A stretch of DNA of 64,000 nucleotides from AC-69 sp963751665 (GCA_963751665.1 CAVVVF010000005.1:62001-126000), one strand, 5' to 3'; positions 48,800 through 57,489 are shown, numbered from the stretch's first letter. The notes: generated from the sequence alone by a model not told the origin. Made by a program: numbers and translations.

Positions 48800-50060
48800 T
48801 CAGCGTCGACCAGCGGGATCGTGAGCACCGGCGATGGCCCGCAGCTCGATGGTGACGATGTCGTCGAGACCCGCCGCCCGTTGGGGAAGCCGGCGAGGTC
48901 GCCGGCCACCAGAGCCCAGCGGGTTCGGGTCGCGTGGTCGGCGGGACGGCGACGTTCAGCCGCAGCATGTCGGACTCGACGGGCCCGGTGTAGTTCTGGA
49001 ACCCGGGCACGACCCCCGTCGGGATGCCGGTGAGCAGGATCGCGTCGAGGTCCGCCCGGGCCTTCGTGTACGTCGCCAGGTTCGGGAACACGCCCGGGTA
49101 GAGCACCGGCAGCAGCTTGGCCAGCTCCGGGTGGTCGACGTACTTCGCGTAACTGCTTGTCGTCCGTCGGGAGCGCGCACGTTCCACTCGTCCTTCTCGC
49201 CCATCGGGACGATGACCTCGTTGAACAGCGGGTTGCCCAGCCGCGAGACCTGGACTCCAGGGGCCGTGGCCGTCGGTCTGCCGTCTTCGCGTCGAGGATC
49301 CGCGACTTGCGGCGGCTGGCCGTCGCCCACACGCCGATGACCGAGCCCGGGTCCAGCGACGTCGGTCGGCGTCGTTGCCGTCGCCGGGTGAGCTCGCCTG
49401 ATCGGCACCTGGATGGCGATGCTGTGCACGTTGAAGGCCCTGCGTCGCGTCGACGCCCGTCGCCTCCGCGCGTCGGGATCAGGTGCAGGTTCTGGAACGG
49501 GCGCAGCGTGCCGAGGTCGAAGACGCGCCGAGGTCGACGTAGAAGCCGTCGGCGCGCTGCCCGGCGAACACCGTCGCGCCGCGCCGAGGCGGTGCACCGC
49601 CGCGCTGGCCAGCGCTGGCGTAGTCCGGCGTGCGAGCGCGGCCCGATGTTGCACGGGCGGGCAGCGCAGGTCGTTGCGCGAGCACCGTGCTGCTTGCCGT
49701 TCTTCGACCCGGGTCACGGAGTAGAACTGCGGGCGGTTCCAGTTGGGCTGTCGAGCGAGGTCGATCGGGCCGGTGTTGTAGAGGAACGTCTTCGGGTTGC
49801 GGATCTCGGTGTGGAAGCGGAACTGGTAGACGACGTCGGCCTGCCGTCGCCGTCGTTGTCGATCTTGATCTCGTAGAGCACGTCGTCGCCGAACTCGTAG
49901 AAGTTCGGGCCGCCCGTCCGGCTTCTGCGAGCGGGATGAAGTTGGCGATCAGCGTGACATGTCGGGCTGCTCCGGGCTGACGAACGCGTAGACGTCGGTG
50001 TTGTCGGCACCGGGTCCTTGCCGATCAGCCGGGGGGCCGGGATCGCGGCTCCTGGGACTG
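48800..50060 (-). pseudogene. DUF4331 family protein, heavily frameshifted
   Basis: Pieces of a DUF4331 protein occur across all minus frames: 'DNTDVYAFVSP' equivalent near 50000, 'GPNFYEFGDDVLYEIKIDNDGDG' (given as 'FYEFGDDVLYEIKIDNDGDG') near 49900, 'GADGFYVDLGA' near 49540, 'AFNVHSIAIQVPI' near 49430, 'SRLGNPLFNEVIVPMGEKDE' near 49220, 'SDMLRLNVAVPPT' near 48965 and an end 'IVTIELRAIAGAHDPAGRR' at TGA 48800-48802. The family function is unknown to me; members are usually exported. The amino terminus cannot be placed and may lie up to about 50190. This is one of the most error-rich parts of the window. Confidence 0.65.
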
Positions 50061-50267
50061 CGTCGACCGCGCAGTCGCTGCCACCGCTGTCGTGGCAATC
50101 TCCGCAACCGTTACAAGCATCGCGTCGTGACTGAAGACACTGCAGTAGCTCACGCTCGACCCCACCCGGGACTACCAGCAGCACCGCTCGCGGTGAACGT
50201 GGAACGATGTCCCGGCACACGTGTGCACGCTGTCCCGAGATATCACACTCGCGAGCCGCGGACGACT

Positions 50268-50295
50268 TTGAACCTCCGGCCGGCGGGAATATGAT
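50268..50295 (+). promoter_or_regulatory. Strong sigma-70-type promoter for the VIT1 gene
   Basis: TTGAAC at 50268-50273, a 16-base spacer and TATGAT at 50290-50295 (five of six to TATAAT). The expected start leaves a short leader with a GGGAGAG ribosome site before ATG 50323. This is the best consensus promoter in the window. The rest of 50061-50322 shows no gene I can support. Confidence 0.65.
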
Positions 50296-50322
50296 GCCCC
50301 GCCTAGGCTGGGAGAGCACCCG

Positions 50323-51105
50323 ATGGCCGAGGACGCGGCGCCCACCGACCGAGCGGAGGGCTTCGACCGCGCCGCCATCGGGGTCCGCGTGGACCAGGAG
50401 CGTCGCCGGGTCAGCCTCCTCGGCGACATCCGGGAGGCGATCTTCGGGGCCCAGGACGGTCTGGTGAGCACACTGGCCGTGGTGAGCACGGTGAGCGGGG
50501 CCACCGACAGGCGCCTGGCCATCCTCATCGCCGGCATCGCCACCGCGCTGGCCGGGATCTTCAGCATGGCCGCCGGGGAGTACCTTTCCAGCAAGAGCCA
50601 CCGGCAGATCGTCCTGGCCCAGATCGCGGAGGAGCGGGAGAAGGTGGCGGGGCGGCGAGGAGAGGTCCAGGCGGAGCTGGCCTACCTCCTGGAGGAGGAT
50701 GGGCTCCCCCACGACGAGGCCGGGGCGGTGGCCGAAATAGTCTCCCGCAATCCCGAGGCCCTCCTCACCGTGAAGGTGGAGAAGGAGTTCGGGATGGCCA
50801 TCGAGGAGGCCCAGGGCTCTCCCCTCCAAGGGGCCGCGGTGATGGGGGTGGCCTTCGGGCTGGGGGCCCTTGCGCCCATCCTCCCCTACCTCCTGCTCCC
50901 CGTGGGCCTGGCCCTGTACCTGTCCATCCTGGCCACGGCGGGGGTGCTGTTCGGGATCGGGGTGGTGAAGGCCCGGTGGACCCATGCCCACCCGGTCACC
51001 TCGGGGCTGGAGATCCTCCTTATCGGCGCGTTCGCCGGGATCGCCGGGTACCTCTTCGGGACCGTCCTTCCCACCCTCCTCGGCGCCCCGGCGGCCGGCG
51101 GCTAG
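50323..51105 (+). CDS. VIT1/CCC1-family iron/manganese transporter
   Basis: 260 aa. The family moves Fe2+ or Mn2+ across membranes. Seen: 'REAIFGAQDGLVSTLAVVSTVSGA' (first helix, given as 'REAIFGAQDGLVSTLAV'), 'SMAAGEYLSSKSHRQI' with the conserved GEYLS, a cytosolic metal-binding helical region (about 105-170) rich in Glu and with 'EEREKVAGRR', and three carboxyl-terminal hydrophobic segments. Base composition matches the core genome. It has its own promoter. Its stop codon is the left edge of a tandem duplication. Confidence 0.9.
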   Translation: MAEDAAPTDRAEGFDRAAIGVRVDQERRRVSLLGDIREAIFGAQDGLVSTLAVVSTVSGATDRRLAILIAGIATALAGIFSMAAGEYLSSKSHRQIVLAQIAEEREKVAGRRGEVQAELAYLLEEDGLPHDEAGAVAEIVSRNPEALLTVKVEKEFGMAIEEAQGSPLQGAAVMGVAFGLGALAPILPYLLLPVGLALYLSILATAGVLFGIGVVKARWTHAHPVTSGLEILLIGAFAGIAGYLFGTVLPTLLGAPAAGG

Positions 51106-51123
51106 AGCCTGGCGGAGTGACCG

Positions 51124-51576
51124 ATGCGCATGGAATCGAGCGTGGTGGTCAATCGCCCGATCGACGAGGTCTGGGCGTACATGACGAACCTCTTCAACTT
51201 CCCGCGCGGCGGCGGCGGCGGCCGTTTCCTCCGAGTTCGTCAGACCTCGCCCGGCCCCATAGCCCTCGGCTCGACCCTTCAGGGCCGGCTGGTGGTTCTC
51301 GGATTCGAGAGACGGTTCGAGGGCACGGTGACGGAATCTGACCCGCCCCATGCCGGCGCGATCGCGCTTTCCGTGGTGGGCATGGGGTTGCGGTCGGCTT
51401 CACTTCGCCTTGTGCTGGAGGCCACCACGGATGGGACCAGGGTCACGAGAGTGAGCGAATTCGAGCCGCGCCCGAACCTAAAGCCGCTGTGGATGATCCT
51501 CCTTCTCTACCTCAGGCGCTCGTCGAAGGCCAGGAATCAGGAAATCAAGCGGCTCATCGAAGCGGGCCAAGGCTAG
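51124..51576 (+). CDS. SRPBCC-family protein, copy 1
   Basis: 150 aa. START/Bet v1-like fold: 'SSVVVNRPIDEVWAYMTN' is the family's first strand and helix, 'ALGSTLQGRLVVLGFERR' and 'LEATTDGTRVTRVSEFEPRP' are later strands, and a basic carboxyl-terminal helix 'LRRSSKARNQEIKRLIEA' closes the pocket. These small proteins bind lipophilic ligands; the ligand is not known. A glycine run 'RGGGGGR' near residue 28 is unique to this copy. Part of a tandem pair with the next gene, downstream of the VIT1 transporter by 18 bases. Confidence 0.85.
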   Translation: MRMESSVVVNRPIDEVWAYMTNLFNFPRGGGGGRFLRVRQTSPGPIALGSTLQGRLVVLGFERRFEGTVTESDPPHAGAIALSVVGMGLRSASLRLVLEATTDGTRVTRVSEFEPRPNLKPLWMILLLYLRRSSKARNQEIKRLIEAGQG

Positions 51577-51594
51577 AGCTTGGCGGAGTGACCG

Positions 51595-52050
51595 ATGCGC
51601 ATGGAATCGAGCGTGGTAGTCAATCGCCCGATCGACGAGGTCTGGGCGTTCGCAACGAACCCCTTCAACTTCCCTCGCGCCGGCGGTTTTCTCGGACTTC
51701 GTCAGACCTCGCCCGGCCCCATGGCGCTCGGCTCGACCCTGCAGGGCCGAGCGGTGTTTCTCGGATTCGAGAGACGGATCACGTGCACGGTCACGGAATT
51801 TGACCCGCCCCATGCCCTCGCGTTCGCGTTTTCCGTGGCGGGCATGGGAATACGGTCGTACTCCATGCGGGGGACCCTGGAAGCCACCACGGATGGGACC
51901 AGGATGTCGAGAGTGGCCGAATTCGAGCCTCGCCCGACCCTGAAGCCGCTGTGGTGGATGATCCTCCTTCTTTACCTCAGGCGCTCGTCGAAGGCCAGGG
52001 ATCAGGAAATCAAGCGGCTTATCGAAGCCGAACACCCGAGCGGAAGCTAG
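51595..52050 (+). CDS. SRPBCC-family protein, copy 2
   Basis: 151 aa, same fold and same 'SSVVVNRPIDEVWA' start as copy 1, with the same spacing of 18 bases from the upstream stop. Differences cluster in the parts that line the ligand cavity: 'FATNPFNFPRAGGFLGLRQ' and 'ITCTVTEFDPPHALAFAFS' against 'FEGTVTESDPPHAGAIALS'. This pattern suggests divergence of ligand choice after duplication, but only a substitution analysis could show it. Confidence 0.85.
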   Translation: MRMESSVVVNRPIDEVWAFATNPFNFPRAGGFLGLRQTSPGPMALGSTLQGRAVFLGFERRITCTVTEFDPPHALAFAFSVAGMGIRSYSMRGTLEATTDGTRMSRVAEFEPRPTLKPLWWMILLLYLRRSSKARDQEIKRLIEAEHPSGS

Positions 52051-52437
52051 CTGCGGATGAGCAAAGCCATCAGCTCCGGCCGGCCCGTGAACAGAGGCTT
52101 CGGCAGCGTTGCGAACGGACTTACCTCGATCTGCTGAACGCGCTCGCCCGGATTGTGTGGGAGTTGGATCGGCGCATAAGTGAACAGCAGGGTCTGGCTC
52201 CATCTCTTGTTGAGATAGCGGAACTTCACGCAAGCCCGTTCCTCCTCCGCGTCGTAACCAGACTCGTCCATGTTGTAACAGTAGCGAGAGACACACAGGG
52301 ACGTGACCCCACGCTGCGAGAGTGTTGCCGAATGTTCCTGGTGGGCTAAGTTTCTAGAGCGGCGCGATACACGTCACACAGGCCGCGCGATCGTGTCCCG
52401 TCAAGTGGTGGAGATTCCGCTCCGCCATCCTCGCTCC
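52051..52437. other. Gene-poor stretch between SRPBCC copy 2 and the IS element
   Basis: No gene I can support. On the plus strand an open stretch without a clear start (about 52060-52349) reads as a helical, Arg/Leu-rich peptide ('CERTYLDLLNALARIVWELD'); on the minus strand a 74-codon frame (52047-52271) overlaps it. The plus reading looks more protein-like and may be the remnant of a gene cut by the insertion sequence. The region is lower in GC than its neighbours. Confidence 0.3.
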
Positions 52438-53734
52438 TCACGCGATCTGAGCGAGCAGCTCCTTGGGGTCCTCACCTCCTTCGAGCGCGTCCACCTTGGC
52501 CATCGAGCCGACGCTGAAGTAGCGGCGGTCGGCGACCTGCCACTCGTCGTCCTGCTCGGCGAGCAGCGTCCCGACCATCCGCATCAGCGAGTCCCGGGTC
52601 GGGAAGATCCCGACGACGCGGGTCCGGCGCTTGATCTCCTTGTGCAGCCGCTCGAGCGGGTTCGTCGAGTGCAGCCTGCGGCGGTGCTCCCGCGGGAAGT
52701 GCAGGTGGGCGAGCACGTCCTCGGCGGCGTCCTCGCAGGAGCTCGGCCGCCTGGGGGAACTTCGGCGCGAGCATCCGGGCGACCTCGTGCAGCTGCGTCA
52801 TCGCCGAGGCGTGGTCGGGCTGGGAGAAGACCGTGCGGACGATCGCGGCCACGGCGTCCTGGGCCTGCTTGGGGACGGTCGAGAGCAGGTTCCGCATGAA
52901 GTGCACGCGGCACCGCTGCCAGGTGGCCTCGTGCAAGGACCTTCGCGATCGCCTGGCGCAGGCCCTCGTGGGCGTCGGAGATCACCAGGCGCACGCCCTT
53001 CAGGCCGCGCTTGACGAGCTGGCGCAGGAACGACGTCCAGAACTGGTGGTCCTCGCTCGGCCCGGTCGCGCGCTCCAAGCACCGTGCGCTCGCCCTGGTC
53101 GGTGACCCCGATCGCGACCACGGTGGCCACCGAGATGACCCGACCGGCCTCGCGGACCTTGTGGAACGTCGCGTCGAGCCAGAGGTAGGGGCACTCGCCT
53201 CGATCGGGCGGGCGAGGAACGCCCTGACCTCCTCGTCGAGCACCTTGCAGATCCGGGAGACCTCCGAGCGGGAGATCCCGTCGATCCCGAGCGCCTGCAC
53301 CAGGTCGTCGACCTTGCGGGTGGAGACGCCCTTCACGTAGGCCTCGACGACGACCGCGTGCAGGGCCTTCTCGGCGCGCCGGCGAGGCTCGAGCAGCGAG
53401 GGGAAGTAGGCGCCGGCGGTCACCTTCGGGATCTTGAGCTCGATCGTGCCGACCCGGGTGTCCCACGGTCCGGGTGCGGTAGCCGTTGCGGTAGGCGACG
53501 CGCTCGGAGCTCCGCTCGTAGGGCGCGGCGCCGATCTGGGTGGAGACCTCGGTCTCCATCACCGCCTGGGCGAGCACCCGAACGCCTTCACGCAGCGCAT
53601 CGACGTCGTCTTGCTCGAGCAGCTTGCCGACGAACGACGTGATGTCCATCCTGGGGGTGGCCATCGTCCCTCCTCATCCGACTCTCCTGTCGATGAGGAT
53701 GGCGGTGGCCATCTACGTCACGGGGATTTCCACC
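52405..53734 (-). mobile_element. IS256-family insertion sequence
   Basis: The transposase gene (52438-53664) is flanked by an imperfect inverted repeat: GTGGTGGAGATTCCGC at 52405-52420 and GGGGATTTCCACC at 53722-53734 (about 11 of 15 positions pair). This spacing suits IS256 elements of about 1.3 kb. No target duplication could be confirmed, and the exact ends are uncertain. Only one copy is in the window. Confidence 0.65.
52438..53664 (-). pseudogene. IS256-family (mutator-type) transposase, frameshifted
   Basis: About 405 codons from ATG 53662-53664. Pieces in order: 'REGVRVLAQAVMETEVS', 'SSERVAYRNGYRTR', 'ELKIPKVTAGAYFPSLLEP', 'VVVEAYVKGVSTRKVDDLVQ', 'ISRSEVSRICKVLDEEV', 'LWLDATFHKVREAGRV' (first catalytic Asp), 'LVISDAHEGLRQAIAK' (second Asp), 'NPLERLHKEIKRRTRVVGIF' (catalytic Glu) and an end 'ALEGGEDPKELLAQIA'. 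Frame changes near 53470, 53200, 53080, 52940 and 52740. All three DDE residues remain. Errors in this part of the consensus are likely, though a transposase can truly decay. Confidence 0.85.
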
Positions 53735-54060
53735 CCGGAAGTCCACCCCGAATTCCCACCACTTCTCGGGACGCTAACGGCCGCGCTCGTCGAGGTCGCT
53801 TGACCTGTCTCGAACTCCGGGCCCGAACGGGCAGCAGGACGAAGCACCGAAGGCCCAGAAGTGGGCCCTCGCACTCCTCCGTCCGCCCGCCCAAGGGCGA
53901 GGCCGTGACGGATGTCCCGGTTTCGCGCTCGTTTCGGGCGTCGCCCTCTCTCCCTCCGCCGGGGGTGCTTGACGCTGCAATGGAGGGGGTGGGATAGTGG
54001 CCGTTCGCCCGGCGCCTGGGGTGTGGAAAACGGCCCCCTGGGCTGTGGAAAGGAGCCAAG
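53735..54060. other. Intergenic stretch between the IS end and the S1 gene
   Basis: No gene I can support in these 326 bases. It holds the promoter at 53969-53998 and a short direct repeat (CTGGGGTGTGGAAA near 54014 and CTGGGCTGTGGAAA near 54037) just before the ribosome site of the S1 gene, which could be an operator. Confidence 0.5.
53969..53998 (+). promoter_or_regulatory. Promoter for the S1-domain gene
   Basis: TTGACG at 53969-53974, an 18-base spacer and GATAGT at 53993-53998. It would give a leader of about 55 bases ending in AGGAG at 54051-54055. Confidence 0.55.
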
Positions 54061-54423
54061 ATCGCTGATCTAGAGGTTGGCGCGGTCGTCGAAGGGACCG
54101 TGTCTCGCATCACCCCCTACGGGGCCTTCCTGACCCTGGAAGGGGGCAAGGTCGGGCTCGTGCACATCTCCGAGATCGACCGGAACTACGTCAAGGACGT
54201 CCACGAGCACCTCCGGGAGAGCGACGTCGTCCAGGCGAAGGTCATCGCCATCAAGGAGGACGGCAAGATCGACCTCTCCATCAAGGCCCTCCAGGACCCG
54301 GCCCCACCTCGGCCCCGCAGGGGGAGCGACCCGGGGTTCGAGTCCATGCTCAAGAAGTTCATGCGCCAGAGCGAGGAGCGCCAGGTCGACTTCAAGCGCT
54401 CCGTCGAGCACAAGCGCAAGTAG
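54061..54423 (+). CDS. S1 RNA-binding domain protein with apparent ATC start
   Basis: 121 codons if it starts at ATC 54061. One S1 domain: 'EVGAVVEGTVSRITPYGAFLTLEGGKVGLVHISEI' region (given as 'RITPYGAFLTLEGGKVGLVH'), 'DVVQAKVIAIKEDGKIDLSI', then a basic tail 'KFMRQSEERQVDFKRSVEHKRK' (given as 'EERQVDFKRSVEHKRK'). The domain needs the residues before the first GTG (54100): 'DLEVGAVVEGTV' is its first strand. An ideal ribosome site AGGAG lies five bases before ATC 54061 and no ATG, GTG or TTG lies between. Homologues are general stress/RNA-binding proteins and sit in this place next to DUF501 and ppx. Confidence 0.82.
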   Translation: MADLEVGAVVEGTVSRITPYGAFLTLEGGKVGLVHISEIDRNYVKDVHEHLRESDVVQAKVIAIKEDGKIDLSIKALQDPAPPRPRRGSDPGFESMLKKFMRQSEERQVDFKRSVEHKRK

Positions 54424-54432
54424 CGCGCCCCC

Positions 54433-55828
54433 GTGGGCGAGCTCCGGGGAAGCGACCTCTCGATCGTCCGTGAGCAGCTCGGCCGCGAGCCCACCGTCCC
54501 GTTCACCGTCGAAGCCCGGTGCCCCGGCGGACACCCACTGGTGATCCGAAACGCGCCAATCGACCGGGACGGTCATCCGTTCCCCACGCTGTTCTGGCTG
54601 ACATGCCCCGTCGCGGTGAAGGCCGCCGCTCGCCTGGAGTCCGAGGGCTGGATCGGCCGATGGAACGCCCGGGCCAAGAAGGACGAGGCCCTCGCGACCG
54701 CGCTGGCCGCCGCCCACGAGGAGTACGCGCGGGAGCGCTCGCGCGGGTTCCCGCAGGCGCTCGCGTGGGGCGGGGTGGGGGGAGCTGCGCGCGGCGTGAA
54801 GTGCCTGCACGCCCACTACGCGAACCACGTGGCCGGCGGCCGGGACCCCATCGGCGCCTGGGTGGCGGGGGAGATCGAGCCGGTCCATCCGGAGGAGAAG
54901 CCCGGCCGGGTGGGGGTCGTGGACCTCGGCACCAACTCGATCCGGTTGCTCGTGGCCTCGGCCGGTCCCGGCGAGGACCGGGGCCTGGAGGAGTTCGCCC
55001 GGGACATGGTGATCACCCGGATCGGCCAGGGGGTGGACCGAACGGGTCGGATCGACCCGGAGGCGCTGGCGCGAACGGTCGACGTCCTGGCACGGTACTG
55101 CCGCCGGGCCCGGGCCCTGCACGCCGAGCGGATCCGCGTCTCGGCCACCGCCGCCGTCCGGGAGGCCTCGAATCGCGACGAGCTCGAGGCCGCGGTGCGA
55201 GCGCATGCCGGCTCGGAGCTGGAGGTCATCACCGGCGAGCGGGAGGCGGCCCTGTCGTTCCTGGGGGCCACCCACGGGCTGGATGCGCCGGCCCCATTCC
55301 TCGTGCTCGACATCGGGGGCGGGTCGACGGAGTTCGCCGTGGGAACGGAGCAGCCGGAAGCCTCCATCTCGACGCCGATGGGAAGCGTTCGGCTGACCGA
55401 ACGGCTGGTCCGGATCCGACCCGCCGTCGGAGGAGGAGCTGGCCGCTGTCGAGAAAGCCGTTCACGACATCCTGGACGAGGTGGAACGGTCCGTACCGGT
55501 TCGGACGGCACGGACGCTCGTGGCGGTTGCGGGCACGCCCACCACCATCCAGGCCATCTCGCTCGGGCTGCCCTTCTACGACCCGGAGGCCATCCACCGT
55601 TCGTGGCTCTCGGTGGCGGAGGCCGAGCGCGTCCTCGGCGAGCTGGCGAAGATGACGACGGCCGAGCGGTCGGCCATCCCGGTCATGGCCCCGGGAAGGG
55701 GCGACGTCATCGTGGCCGGCGCCGTCATCCTGGTGGAGGTGATGCGCCGGTTCGGGTTCGACCGGGCGCTCGTGTCGGAGACCGACATCCTCGATGGCCT
55801 GGCGCTGGAACTGCTGGCGACCCTGTAA
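54433..55828 (+). pseudogene. ppx: DUF501-Ppx/GppA fusion, one frame change
   Basis: From GTG 54433 one frame runs through a DUF501 domain (about residues 1-150: 'REPTVPFTVEARCPGGHPLV', 'FPTLFWLTCPVAVKAAARLE', 'GVKCLHAHYANHVAGG') directly into an exopolyphosphatase ('RVGVVDLGTNSIRLLVA', 'RIRVSATAAVREASNRDE', 'FLVLDIGGGSTEFAVG'). In mycobacteria these are adjacent separate genes. The linker has no stop or ribosome site, so the fusion looks real. One extra base near 55415 shifts to the frame of 'SEEELAAVEKAV', 'VAVAGTPTTIQAISLGL' and the end 'ILDGLALELLATL'. Ppx trims polyphosphate or converts pppGpp. Confidence 0.82.
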
Positions 55829-55839
55829 CCTCTGTCGCC

Positions 55840-56658
55840 GTGCCCAGGAAGACCCACCACCGCCAGCTCGCCAGGCTCGCCGTCCGCAGGCAGGCCGAGC
55901 GCCGGCGGCATCAGCGACAGCGGGTTACCGTGATCGCCGTGGCCCTCGTGGTGGCCCTGATCGGGGGCGTCGTGGCCTTCGCGGCGTTCGTCGGTGGGAA
56001 GTCCAAGACCTCCGCTTCCGGGACCCCGACGCCGACGACCAGTCCCACACCGGCGCTCGGCGTCGCGTGCGGCGGGAAGGTCCCTCCCGCCGCGCCGACG
56101 GTGAGTGGCTTCAACGACAAGTACTCGCACCCCCCGAAGCTGACGATCGACACGAGCACGACCTACATCGCGACGATGCAAACGTCCTGCGGCACGATCA
56201 AGATCGAGCTCGATCCGAAGATCGCTTCCGACACGGTGAACAGCATCGTCTTCTTGGTCCGTCAGCACTTCTACGACGGCAGTACGTTCCATCGGATCGC
56301 TCGTGACTTCGTCATCCAGGGCGGGGACCCGACGGGCACCGGCTCCGGCGGTCCCGGTTACTCGACGGTCAGTCCGCCGCCGAAGAACGCCAAGTACCCG
56401 GTTGGGACCGTAGCCATGGCGAAGACAGGCTCAGACCCCCCGGGTACCGCGGGCAGTCAGTTCTTCATCGTCACGTCGTCTTCCGCGCAGGCGGCGCTGG
56501 CGCCGAGCGACAGCGGACTGTACGCGATCGTGGGACACGTCGTCTCGGGGATGAACGTAGTGCAGAAGATCGCAGGACTTTCGATCCAAGGCGGCACGTC
56601 AGATGGCCCCCCGGCGGAAACCGTGTACATCGATGCCGTCACCATCAAGGTCTCGTAG
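55840..56658 (+). CDS. Cyclophilin-type peptidyl-prolyl isomerase, membrane-anchored
   Basis: 272 aa from GTG 55840. A very basic head ('RKTHHRQLARLAVRRQAERRR', given as 'LARLAVRRQAERRR') and one hydrophobic anchor (about 31-52) are followed by a Thr/Pro linker and a cyclophilin domain (about 110-270): 'FYDGSTFHRIARDFVIQGGD' with the catalytic arginine, 'GTVAMAKTGSDPPGTAGSQFFIV', given as 'GTAGSQFFIVTS', and 'YAIVGHVVSGMNVVQKIAG'. It would act on exported proteins. Its end overlaps by one base a possible start of the next gene. Confidence 0.92.
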   Translation: MPRKTHHRQLARLAVRRQAERRRHQRQRVTVIAVALVVALIGGVVAFAAFVGGKSKTSASGTPTPTTSPTPALGVACGGKVPPAAPTVSGFNDKYSHPPKLTIDTSTTYIATMQTSCGTIKIELDPKIASDTVNSIVFLVRQHFYDGSTFHRIARDFVIQGGDPTGTGSGGPGYSTVSPPPKNAKYPVGTVAMAKTGSDPPGTAGSQFFIVTSSSAQAALAPSDSGLYAIVGHVVSGMNVVQKIAGLSIQGGTSDGPPAETVYIDAVTIKVS

Positions 56659-56738
56659 TGGGTGGCAAGGAACCGCAAGCGCCACCCATGAGACCATCGT
56701 ATAAGGGAACGATGGATGGGCCGCCCCGCGCCGGAGCG

Positions 56739-57182
56739 ATGCGTTCCGTGGCGTATGCGGCCGTCGCCTCTGCCCTGCTGCTGGTGGGCTGCGCCTCGAG
56801 TGCCGACAACCGGTCGTCGGGCGGCTCGCCGGGATTCAACGCCGGCGGTCCCATGGAGGTGCACCCTTCACCGACCGAGGCCGCGGGGGAGCAGATCCGT
56901 GTTCCCGACGTCAAGGGCGAGGACTGGGAAGACGCCGCGCACGCCGTCCTCGATGCGGGGTTCGAGTTCGGGAACATCGTCGCGGTCGCAGACCGCCATC
57001 CCAGGTGGTCGGTGATCTCCCAGTCGCCGCGGGGCGGTTCGCTCCTCGGGCAGGGCGAGGGCGTCTCGCTGACCCTGTCGATGGGCCCACACCCGCCGGA
57101 GACCGTCGACCAACTGGCGTGCCGTCCCGAAGAGGACGAGCTCGACGAGCCGTACTGCATCGGCAAGCTCATCAAGTATTGA
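56739..57182 (+). CDS. PASTA-domain lipoprotein
   Basis: 147 aa from ATG 56739 (CCGGAGCG before it); in-frame ATGs at 56658 and 56712 are alternatives. Signal peptide with lipobox 'LLLVGCAS'. A linker with 'FNAGGPMEVHPSP' leads to one PASTA domain (about 55-125): 'IRVPDVKGEDWEDAAHAVLD', 'SPRGGSLLGQGEGVSLTLS'. PASTA domains bind muropeptides or beta-lactams in kinases and penicillin-binding proteins; a free lipoprotein version may be a cell-wall sensor. The carboxyl end has two cysteines ('LACRPEE', 'PYCIGK'). The motif NAGGPM recurs in the lipoprotein at 57490. Confidence 0.8.
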   Translation: MRSVAYAAVASALLLVGCASSADNRSSGGSPGFNAGGPMEVHPSPTEAAGEQIRVPDVKGEDWEDAAHAVLDAGFEFGNIVAVADRHPRWSVISQSPRGGSLLGQGEGVSLTLSMGPHPPETVDQLACRPEEDELDEPYCIGKLIKY

Positions 57183-57221
57183 GTCCCGCAGGCGCGAGGC
57201 CAGTCGCTTAGAATCAGGTAT

Positions 57222-57306
57222 GCCCGGGTGTCGGAACGGCAGACGAGGTGCGCTTAAACGCACCTGCTCCGAAAGGAGCGTGTGGGTTCGAGTCCCACCC
57301 CGGGCA
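57222..57306 (+). tRNA. tRNA-Leu (anticodon TAA)
   Basis: Acceptor GCCCGGG (57222-57228) pairs with CCCGGGC (57299-57305), discriminator A 57306. Long variable arm GCTCCGAAAGGAGC, T arm GTGGG/CCCAC with TTCGAGT. The anticodon region is GGTGCG-CTTAAA-CGCACC: the loop is six bases with a six-base stem, or eight with five, where seven is needed. CTTAAAA would be normal, so one A is probably missing. TAGAAT at 57209-57214 is a likely -10. Confidence 0.85.
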
Positions 57307-57489
57307 CTGTCTATCTGGGACGCGCTCCTCGGGCCCACCCGGCGCGGCCAGATGCACCCATCCTGCCGGCGGCTCCGGTCGCCGATGGGCTCCTCCCTCA
57401 CGTAGTGCGAGCGTCACGCGGCGTCGCCGCCTCCGGGAAACCGCACCTTCGCGGCATCAATGGTAGCTTCGGTCGCGGCAGGTGGAAGC

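Larger units (their letters stand above)
51101..52050 (+). repeat. Tandem direct duplication carrying two SRPBCC genes
   Basis: Two copies of a 471-base unit, starting GCTAGAGC at 51101 and at 51572. Each copy begins at the stop codon of the gene before it, includes the same intergenic piece (AGAGC-TTGGCGGAGTGACCG with one difference) and then the SRPBCC gene. The first 50 bases of each gene are nearly identical and similarity falls to moderate further on. So the unit was duplicated stop-to-stop and the copies have since diverged. Confidence 0.85.

Noticed and set aside
49714..51351. 545-codon minus-strand frame across VIT1
   Set aside because: Mostly antisense to VIT1; only its last part coincides with DUF4331 pieces.
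52047..52271. 74-codon minus-strand gene beside the IS element
   Set aside because: No ribosome site or domain, and the opposite strand reads more like protein.
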